In this document: positions 1 to 6,747 of the stretch, one piece after another
Numbering within the stretch: the stretch's first letter is position 1
Layout: each line of letters opens with the position of its first letter
Assembly (NCBI GenBank): GCA_035528995.1
Contig: DATKXO010000467.1
Coordinates: 1 to 6,747 of the forward strand
From: DATKXO01 sp035528995
Lineage (GTDB): Bacteria > Planctomycetota > Phycisphaerae > UBA1845
Direction: 5' to 3'
Length of the DNA stretch: 6,747 nucleotides
Notes under the pieces: generated by a model
Seen by the model: only the letters and a program-made list of their open reading frames with translations
Told to the model about the DNA's origin: nothing
Databases searched by the model: none
Position numbers and translations under genes: made by a program

Positions 1-111
1 GATCAAGCAGCGTCTGGGGATTGTGATTGGCGCGTCGGACTTCTGGTACGACGTGAACATGGACGGAAGCGTGTCGACGGCGGACGGCTCGTCGATCAAG
101 CAGCGTCTGGG
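1..111 (+). repeat. 18-bp exact direct repeat within the dockerin coding region
   Basis: The 18-base word gatcaagcagcgtctggg occurs at 1-18 and again, without a change, at 94-111, a spacing of 93 bases or 31 codons. Both copies are in the same reading frame and encode the IKQRLG helix that closes each dockerin unit. The left copy touches the window edge, so the repeat may extend further upstream. Confidence 0.8.
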
Positions 112-136
112 CAACTTCGCCCCGACCTGCCCGTAG
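2..136 (+). CDS. C-terminal end of a dockerin type I repeat protein (partial, 5' end outside window)
   Basis: This is the last 44 codons of a gene that begins before the window, read in the frame starting at base 2 and ending with TAG at 134-136. The visible peptide holds one complete dockerin-type calcium loop, DVNMDGSVSTAD, with Asp17, Asn19, Asp21 and Asp28 of the fragment in the expected D-x-N-x-D-G spacing. It is followed by the helix IKQRLG, and the same IKQRLG opens the fragment, so the end of a preceding repeat is present too. Dockerins are known as calcium-binding modules that dock onto cohesins. In non-cellulosomal bacteria they are common at the C-termini of secreted or surface proteins whose partners are often unknown. 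The upstream domains, and so the protein's function, cannot be seen. The + strand terminator at 232-256 probably ends its transcript. Confidence 0.8.
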   Translation: MKQRLGIVIGASDFWYDVNMDGSVSTADGSSIKQRLGNFAPTCP

Positions 137-231
137 GCGGAGCGGACGCGGAAGCACAAGAACCCATAAGACGTATGAGAAAGTCCCGGGCGGGTCGGCT
201 GATCCTGCTACCGTTCTGCTACCGAAACGAG

Positions 232-256
232 AAACGCGGGCAAAACCCGCGTTTTT
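232..256 (+). terminator. Rho-independent terminator between the dockerin gene and tRNA-Cys
   Basis: A perfect 9-bp stem pairs 232-240 (aaacgcggg) with 246-254 (cccgcgttt) around the five-base loop caaaa. On the plus strand it runs into a five-T tract at 252-256, the classical intrinsic terminator layout, about 95 bases after the dockerin stop codon. Read on the minus strand, the same hairpin lies just after the 3' end of tRNA-Cys and is followed by a poorer T tract (TTTCTCGTTT). It may therefore serve both convergent transcripts, more strongly on the plus strand. Confidence 0.75.
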
Positions 257-259
257 CAT

Positions 260-333
260 AGGCGGCGGTGGGATTCGAACCCACGAATAACGGATTTGCA
301 ATCCGTCCCCTTAGTCCACTTGGGTACGCCGCC
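260..333 (-). tRNA. tRNA-Cys (anticodon GCA)
   Basis: The minus strand folds into a complete cloverleaf. The 7-bp acceptor stem GGCGGCG/CGCCGCC pairs 327-333 with 261-267. The anticodon stem ACGGA/TCCGT encloses the loop TTGCAAA with anticodon GCA at 297-299. The T arm is GTGGG-TTCGAAT-CCCAC, and there is a five-base variable region. The D arm has three G-C pairs and one A-A mismatch. The base after the acceptor stem (260) gives U73 in the tRNA, the discriminator base known to be conserved in tRNA-Cys and important for cysteinyl-tRNA synthetase. The next minus-strand bases are ATG, so the CCA tail is not encoded and must be added by nucleotidyltransferase. It is transcribed toward the dockerin gene. 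Confidence 0.97.
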
Positions 334-447
334 CTTGGGCGAACCGGCCGGACCTCATACCCACCAAGCCCCGCAGGGCCCGCAGCCCGCCAGCCGATCA
401 GCCAATCCTACCCCCCTCCCCACCGGCTGACAAGACCGCCGCGGCCC

Positions 448-476
448 TTGCGATCCGGGCGTAGGGTGCGTATCGT
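448..476 (+). promoter_or_regulatory. Candidate sigma70-type promoter for the FlgI-like gene
   Basis: TTGCGA at 448-453 and TATCGT at 471-476 are separated by exactly 17 bases, resembling the -35 and -10 consensus at four of six positions each. Transcription would start near 483 and give a leader of about 130 bases before the GTG at 616. This is the best pair I saw in the 282-base gap between tRNA-Cys and the FlgI-like gene. Sigma factor preference in this organism is unknown, so the call is tentative. Confidence 0.35.
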
Positions 477-487
477 TATCGTCCCGG

Positions 488-558
488 CCGGGTGCCCCAC
501 CCTTGTTGAAAACCGGTGGGAGACGAGCCTGCCCCGCCCGGTACCTGCAGGCACCCGG
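488..558. repeat. Inverted repeats in the leader of the FlgI-like gene
   Basis: A perfect 9-bp inverted repeat pairs ccgggtgcc (488-496) with ggcacccgg (550-558). Inside it, cccacc (496-501) can pair with ggtggg (515-520), and cctgc (529-533) with gcagg (547-551), though the last competes with the outer stem. If the promoter at 448-476 is used, all of this lies in the 5' untranslated leader. In such GC-rich DNA, short inverted repeats arise by chance, so a role in regulation is only a possibility. Nothing else in 334-615 looks like a gene. Confidence 0.3.
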
Positions 559-603
559 TGCCGCCGACCAACGAGAAGGACGCCCGCCCCGCCTCAACGG
601 GCT

Positions 604-607
604 GGAG
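604..607 (+). promoter_or_regulatory. Ribosome binding site supporting the GTG start at 616
   Basis: GGAG lies eight bases before an in-frame GTG at 616-618. That GTG is followed at once by a hydrophobic signal and lipobox, so this site decides the start over the longer open frame, whose 5' part runs through the tRNA gene. Confidence 0.6.
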
Positions 608-615
608 CCACCCCC

Positions 616-2361
616 GTGACACCGACTCGACCCTGGCTTCTGGCGTTGACCATCAGCGTAGCGGCCTGCGCGCCCGGCTGTGACGACTGGGCCTGGGACC
701 TCGGCCACCCCCGGTCCAAAGTCAGCCCCGAGGCCTCCGACCTGACCAGGCCCACGTCGGCCGCCCTGCGCGACACCATCGGCGAGTACACCACGATCGA
801 GGGCATGCGCAAGATGCACCTGCGCGGCTACGGCGTCGTCGTCGGACTGGGCGACAAGGGCTCCACGGAATGCCCCCGGGCCGTACGCGACCAGTTGCTC
901 AAAGACATGTACAAGCGGCCCCAGTTCCTCCGGGCCGGCTCCGGGTCCGGGGCGCTGACGCCCGAACGAATGTTGGACGACCAGGACACCGCCATCGTGC
1001 TGGTCGAGGGTGAAGTCCCTGCGGCCGCCGTCGCCGGATCGCGTTTCGAAGTGATGGTCAGCGCTCTGCCCGGCACGGAGACCACCTCCCTCCGCGGCGG
1101 GCGGCTGTTCACCTGCGACCTCGAGATCTACCGCATGCTGACCGCCAACGCGGGCATCACCGGCAAGTCTCTGGCCCGGGCGGCCGGACCCGTCTTCTTG
1201 AATCCCTTCGCCGACCGTCCCGACGCCGCCACTCGAGCGGCGGGACGAATCGGACGCGTCATTGGCGGCGGTGTGGTCACCACCGACCGCCGCATCCGCC
1301 TGGTGGCCTTCGTCCCCTCCTACTCCAAGGTCCGCCAGATCGCCTCGCGGCTCAACACCAGGTTCCCCGACCCCCAGAAGCTGGCTGACCCCACCTCACC
1401 GTCCTACGTGCAACTGCGCATGCCCGGCAAGTACGCCGACGACCCCAAGCACTTCCTCGACGTCGTCCGGCACCTGTACCTGCCGCAGCGCGCCGGCTTC
1501 GAGGCCACAAGAGCCCGACAGTTGGCCGAGGAAATCGTTGGGAAGAACCCCCCCTACGAGGACATCGCGCTGGCCTGGGAAGGCATAGGCCGCACCATTC
1601 TGCCCACCGTGCAGGAACTGTATTCCCACGCCAACCCGGAAGTCAGCTACTACGCGGCGCTGGCCGGCCTGCGCCTGGAGGACAGCCTGGCCGTCGAGAC
1701 CGTGGCCCGGCACGCCGGCGACCCGCAGAGTGTCCACCGCTTCGAGGCCATCCGCGCCCTGGGCAAGGCCCGTACACTGCCCCGCGCCGCCCGCCCGTTG
1801 CGATCCCTTTTGGACGACGCCGAACCGGACGTTCGGATCGCGGCCTACGAGGCGCTACTGGACCGCGGTGACACGATCGTGGCCTCTCATCCGGTCGGGA
1901 GCGACAACTTCATCCTCGATCTGGTGCCGTCCTCCGGCGAGGACCTCGTCTATGCCAAACGCACGGGCCAGCGGCGGATCGCCGTCTTCGGCGACAACCT
2001 GCGACTACAGCCGCCCTTGTTCTACGCCCATCCATCCGGCGAACTGACCCTCAACTCCTACGACGGGACCGCCACCATCACCGTGTTCCACAAGTCGCCC
2101 CACCCCGGCATGGACTTCCCCACGGCCGAGGCCGACTTCGACCTGGTCAAGCTCATCGAGCTGCTGGGATCGGACCCGCCGCGACGCTCGACCGATTCAG
2201 CCAAAGGACTGAGCGTCGACTACGAAACGATGATTCATCTGCTGCACGAGCTGTGCGACATGGGGTCGCTCAAGGCCCGTTTCCAGCTCCAGCAGCCCAG
2301 CCTCACCGAGATGTTCGGCCCCTCGCGCCCGACGGACCGACCGGAATCCGAGCTGAAGTGA
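616..2361 (+). CDS. FlgI-like (P-ring domain) lipoprotein with inserted HEAT-like repeats
   Basis: The 581-residue product begins at GTG 616. The open frame extends upstream but overlaps tRNA-Cys and has no signal peptide there. Residues 7-17 are hydrophobic and lead to a lipobox, Val15-Ala-Ala-Cys18, so it is probably a lipoprotein (Cys22 is an alternative). Residues about 50-290 resemble FlgI, the periplasmic flagellar P-ring protein. They include IEGMRKMHLRGYGVVVGLGDKG (61-82), the GSRFEVMVSAL and SLRGGRLF stretches (141-165), and a domain resembling the FlgI segment that handles 'IN' and 'P' motifs (RLNTRFPDP, 245-253). Residues about 330-420 form about three HEAT-like helical pairs. Residues 448-490 then resemble the FlgI C-terminal segment (RTG, FGDNLRL, SGELTL). 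Residues after about 500 are not recognised. Canonical FlgI is about 365 residues with no HEAT insertion. No flgH, flgJ or other flagellar gene is visible, so a true P-ring role is doubtful. Confidence 0.8.
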   Translation: MTPTRPWLLALTISVAACAPGCDDWAWDLGHPRSKVSPEASDLTRPTSAALRDTIGEYTTIEGMRKMHLRGYGVVVGLGDKGSTECPRAVRDQLLKDMYKRPQFLRAGSGSGALTPERMLDDQDTAIVLVEGEVPAAAVAGSRFEVMVSALPGTETTSLRGGRLFTCDLEIYRMLTANAGITGKSLARAAGPVFLNPFADRPDAATRAAGRIGRVIGGGVVTTDRRIRLVAFVPSYSKVRQIASRLNTRFPDPQKLADPTSPSYVQLRMPGKYADDPKHFLDVVRHLYLPQRAGFEATRARQLAEEIVGKNPPYEDIALAWEGIGRTILPTVQELYSHANPEVSYYAALAGLRLEDSLAVETVARHAGDPQSVHRFEAIRALGKARTLPRAARPLRSLLDDAEPDVRIAAYEALLDRGDTIVASHPVGSDNFILDLVPSSGEDLVYAKRTGQRRIAVFGDNLRLQPPLFYAHPSGELTLNSYDGTATITVFHKSPHPGMDFPTAEADFDLVKLIELLGSDPPRRSTDSAKGLSVDYETMIHLLHELCDMGSLKARFQLQQPSLTEMFGPSRPTDRPESELK

Positions 2362-2377
2362 CGTAGACCGCGCGCCG

Positions 2378-2400
2378 GCGGCGACGGAGGCCGTCGCCGC
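2378..2400. terminator. Hairpin in the convergent gap, possible bidirectional terminator
   Basis: A perfect 10-bp stem pairs gcggcgacgg (2378-2387) with ccgtcgccgc (2391-2400) around the three-base loop agg. It sits in the 47-base gap between the stops of the FlgI-like gene (2359-2361, TGA) and the minus-strand TPR gene (2409-2411, TGA on the minus strand). There is no T tract on either side, so it is not a classical intrinsic terminator. Its position suggests it protects or ends both transcripts. Confidence 0.5.
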
Positions 2401-2408
2401 AGCACGAC

Positions 2409-4625
2409 TCACGGCCTGCTTCCATCGACAGTGTGTCCTCCGGCAGACAGGCGGCGGCGAGCCTCGGCGTGGTCCGGGTCCAGCCGCAGCACCTGTCGAT
2501 ACTGCTCGGCCGCCTCTTCGTTACGCCCCTGGGCCTCGAGCGCATCGCCCAGGAGGAACCGCAGGCCGGAATCGTCCGGGCTCGAACGCACGCCTTCGCG
2601 GAACACCTCCTCCGCCTCCCGCAAACGCCCCTGACTGCGCAGCGAGCGCCCCATACCGACCAGGACGCCCAGCTCCCGCGGATCGATTCGCACGGCCGCG
2701 CCCAGCGCCGCCAGACCTGCGTCCAGTTCGCCTCGTTGGGTCAGCAACAGTCCGAGCCGGCTGTGCGCCGCAGCGAACGCCGGAGCCAGACCTACCGCCC
2801 GGCGAAAGTGTGAAATAGCCTCGTCGATCCTGCCCCCGGTCGCCGCGGCCCGTCCCAGTTCGTACCAGGCATCCGCATACCCGGGCTCGATCCGTACCGC
2901 CTGCCGCAACTGGCCGACCGCCTCCTCCATCCGCCCCTGCTGGATCAGGGCCTGCCCGAAACCGACGCGGACCCGGGCAACCTCGGGCGCCGACCGGACA
3001 AGCAGCTCGTACTGCTCGACGGCCTCGTCGACCTGCCCCGTTTCGGCCAGCACGCCCGCCAGGTTGTTGCGGGCCTCCATGAAGTCGGGGCTCAGCCGCA
3101 GCGCTTCGCGATAGTGCTCGATGGCTTCCTCGAGCTTCCCCTGCATCATCAAGGCGACGCCCAGGCTGTAATGCGCTTCGAGGTACTCACTTCTTAGCTG
3201 CAGCGCCTTGCGGTACCTGGCTTCGGCTTCGACCAGCCGACCCTGCGTCTCGTAGGTGTGTCCCAGGCTGTAGTGGACGATGGCCGCGTTCGGCGCCTCG
3301 GCCAGCATGTGCGTATACAACGTCTCGGTGTCCCGCCACGTGGTCAGATAGCGCCGTGTGGCCACGCTCTCGGCCGTCGCAAGAAGCAGCACAACGACCA
3401 CCACCGCGATCCGGCGCACGGTGCCGTCGGGACGCCGACCCCACGCCGACCACGCTCGCCCCAGCAGCCAGCCCGCCGGCAGGAGCAGCCCGACGACCGG
3501 CAGATAGACGAACCGATCGGCCGCGATGGCGATCATGAACCCCACCACGCCCAGCGCCGGAAAGATCGCCACGAAGAAGAACAGCCACCCCACCGCCAGC
3601 GCCCGCGTCCAACGCAGCGAAATCGCCAGCCCCACGATCAGCAGCCCGGTTCCGATCACGCCGGCCAGCACCATCGGATGCGACAGCCCCATCGGCTCGG
3701 GATGCGGGTAGTGCGCCGTCAGATGGGACGGCCAGACGATCTTGGACAGGTAGAAGATGATGTTGTGGCAGACCACCAACGGCACCTGCCACGGCGAGTG
3801 CTCAGTGGGCAGCGTGACCGCGGCCGCCCGGGCCTGCGAGATGAACGTGATCGCCGCCGATATCGCACCGATCACGAACAGCGGCACCTTCTCCAGCACC
3901 GCCCGCCCGTTAAGCCGCCGTAGCGGCCAGTAGTCCAGCAGCAACAGCAGACCCGGCAACGTCGTGGCCGTCGGCTTCGACATCAGGGCCAGGACATAGC
4001 ACGCCAGGACCGCGGCAAAGGACCATCTCCCGCCATGACGCGCGTAGCGCGCGTAGAAGACCAGCGCCCACAGCACGAAGAAGGCGGCCAGCAGGTTCTT
4101 CCGCTCCGCCGCCCAGGGGATCGACTCGACCGTCAACGGATGCACGCCGTACAGCAGGGCCAGCATCGCGACCACCATCCGCTGACCGAACAACTCGTGC
4201 AACAGCACCATCACCAGCAACGTGTTGATCACGTGCAGGACCAGACTGGTCCGGCGAAACGGCCGAAGGTTGTCCTCCCTGCCGCCAAAAGCCGCGTCGC
4301 CCATCAGCGAGAGAAACGCCAGCGGCTTGTAGTACCCCCCCGCCGACGGCTCCAGCACCTCGCCCAACACGCGACCGATCGACTCGATGCCCGGCTTCTG
4401 AACCAGTGGATTGCGGACCGCGTGCTTGTGATCCTCGAAACACAGCGCCTCGGCCGACAGCGCCGGCCAATGCACGCCCGCGACGACCACGGCCACCACC
4501 AGCCCCAGCGCCACCAGACCGCCGACCGATGACCGCGCCCCGGCGTCGGCCGGCGCTAGCTTCGCAGCGCGCTGCTCGCGCCGGGCGGCGGAACGGCTCG
4601 TCTTCTTTCGAGACTTGCGGCTCAC
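2409..4625 (-). CDS. TMTC-like GT-C membrane protein with C-terminal TPR repeats
   Basis: The 738-residue product starts at GTG 4625, with AAGG seven bases upstream as ribosome binding site. Residues 1-22 are strongly basic, fitting a cytoplasmic N-terminus. Residues about 33-420 hold roughly eleven to twelve hydrophobic segments. The first loop has Glu64-Asp65 followed by HAVRNPLV. Later come YYKPLAFLS (98-106), HVINTLL (131-137) and the HPLTVESIPWAAERKNLLA stretch (162-180), all typical of the bacterial relatives of eukaryotic TMTC O-mannosyltransferases (GT-C fold). Members of that superfamily use an acidic pair in the first external loop and a polyprenyl-phosphate sugar donor. WRDTETLY (430-437) leads into eight consecutive 34-residue TPRs (about 448-719), several near consensus. 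Likely role: envelope glycosyltransferase or assembly scaffold, substrate unknown. Many bacterial homologues are annotated only as TPR proteins. It lies 144 bases downstream of the acetoacetyl-CoA synthetase gene and may or may not share its transcript. Confidence 0.8.
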   Translation of the reverse strand: MSRKSRKKTSRSAARREQRAAKLAPADAGARSSVGGLVALGLVVAVVVAGVHWPALSAEALCFEDHKHAVRNPLVQKPGIESIGRVLGEVLEPSAGGYYKPLAFLSLMGDAAFGGREDNLRPFRRTSLVLHVINTLLVMVLLHELFGQRMVVAMLALLYGVHPLTVESIPWAAERKNLLAAFFVLWALVFYARYARHGGRWSFAAVLACYVLALMSKPTATTLPGLLLLLDYWPLRRLNGRAVLEKVPLFVIGAISAAITFISQARAAAVTLPTEHSPWQVPLVVCHNIIFYLSKIVWPSHLTAHYPHPEPMGLSHPMVLAGVIGTGLLIVGLAISLRWTRALAVGWLFFFVAIFPALGVVGFMIAIAADRFVYLPVVGLLLPAGWLLGRAWSAWGRRPDGTVRRIAVVVVVLLLATAESVATRRYLTTWRDTETLYTHMLAEAPNAAIVHYSLGHTYETQGRLVEAEARYRKALQLRSEYLEAHYSLGVALMMQGKLEEAIEHYREALRLSPDFMEARNNLAGVLAETGQVDEAVEQYELLVRSAPEVARVRVGFGQALIQQGRMEEAVGQLRQAVRIEPGYADAWYELGRAAATGGRIDEAISHFRRAVGLAPAFAAAHSRLGLLLTQRGELDAGLAALGAAVRIDPRELGVLVGMGRSLRSQGRLREAEEVFREGVRSSPDDSGLRFLLGDALEAQGRNEEAAEQYRQVLRLDPDHAEARRRLSAGGHTVDGSRP

Positions 4626-4697
4626 GACGGAACCTTACTGTCAGAACGCCTCGCCGCACAAGGCGACGCGGAGACCGCGCCACGCGCCCGGACGGTC

Positions 4698-4736
4698 CGC
4701 TGTCGGGACCACTGCCCCGCCTGCGCCGGGACAGCG
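4698..4736. repeat. Inverted repeat in the spacer between acetoacetyl-CoA synthetase and TPR genes
   Basis: cgctgtc at 4698-4704 pairs with gacagcg at 4730-4736 across a 25-base GC-rich loop. No T tract follows, and no convincing promoter was found in the 144-base spacer (4626-4769). It could be a weak transcript-processing or attenuation structure, or simply chance. Confidence 0.2.
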
Positions 4737-4769
4737 CCACCCTACGCCTATGGTGAAATCGGGCACCCG

Positions 4770-6722
<1,953 letters not shown>

Positions 6723-6747
6723 GGTTGCGATCCCGGGAATCGAGAGG

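Noticed and set aside
205..224. Tandem 9-bp repeat ctgctaccg (205-213 and 216-224)
   Set aside because: Only two copies with a two-base gap, no neighbouring protein or regulatory context, and no dyad symmetry. Probably chance or slippage.
260..333. tRNA-Cys as an integration site for a mobile element
   Set aside because: tRNA genes are frequent attachment sites, but there is no integrase, no duplicated tRNA 3' fragment and no composition change in the window.
268..615. Upstream extension of the FlgI-like reading frame to 268
   Set aside because: The extension overlaps the tRNA-Cys gene, is rich in Pro and Arg, and would place the signal peptide and lipobox more than 100 residues inside the protein. 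The GTG at 616 has a ribosome binding site and a proper signal.
3258..3923. A 221-codon plus-strand open frame opposite the TPR gene
   Set aside because: The product is very rich in Arg, His, Gln and Pro without domain structure, and it lies antisense to a well-supported gene. It is a high-GC shadow.
4038..4056. Short tandem repeat cgcgcgtag within the TPR gene
   Set aside because: It simply encodes a YARYAR stretch at a membrane-segment boundary and keeps the frame; no sign of a separate element.

Overview
The base composition is very GC-rich and the proteins are an unusual set: a C-terminal dockerin repeat, a FlgI-domain lipoprotein carrying HEAT-like repeats, a multi-spanning membrane protein with TPRs, and an acetoacetyl-CoA synthetase. 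Together these suggest a chromosome segment of a high-GC planctomycete (Planctomycetota) or a similar environmental bacterium. This assignment is an inference from gene content, with no rRNA or other taxonomic marker in the window.

Layout from left to right: (1) the last 44 codons of a plus-strand gene ending in a type I dockerin repeat, stop at 134-136; (2) a hairpin terminator at 232-256; (3) a minus-strand tRNA-Cys(GCA) at 260-333; (4) about 280 bases with no gene, holding a candidate promoter and inverted repeats; (5) a plus-strand FlgI-like lipoprotein gene, best start GTG 616, stop 2361; (6) a 47-base convergent gap with a perfect 10-bp hairpin; (7) a minus-strand gene (4625 to 2409) for a TMTC-like GT-C membrane protein with eight C-terminal TPRs; (8) a 144-base spacer; (9) a minus-strand acetoacetyl-CoA synthetase gene (6722 to 4770), complete.

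The genes do not form an obvious pathway. The acetoacetyl-CoA synthetase and the TPR membrane protein are co-directional but separated by 144 bases, so shared transcription is possible but unproven. The FlgI-like gene points the other way and has no flagellar neighbour here. The most interesting element is that protein: its FlgI fold appears to be interrupted by HEAT-like helices and resumes afterwards, and it begins with a lipobox instead of an ordinary Sec signal. I found no CRISPR array, insertion sequence, integrase, toxin-antitoxin pair or other defence module, and no convincing multi-gene undescribed system.
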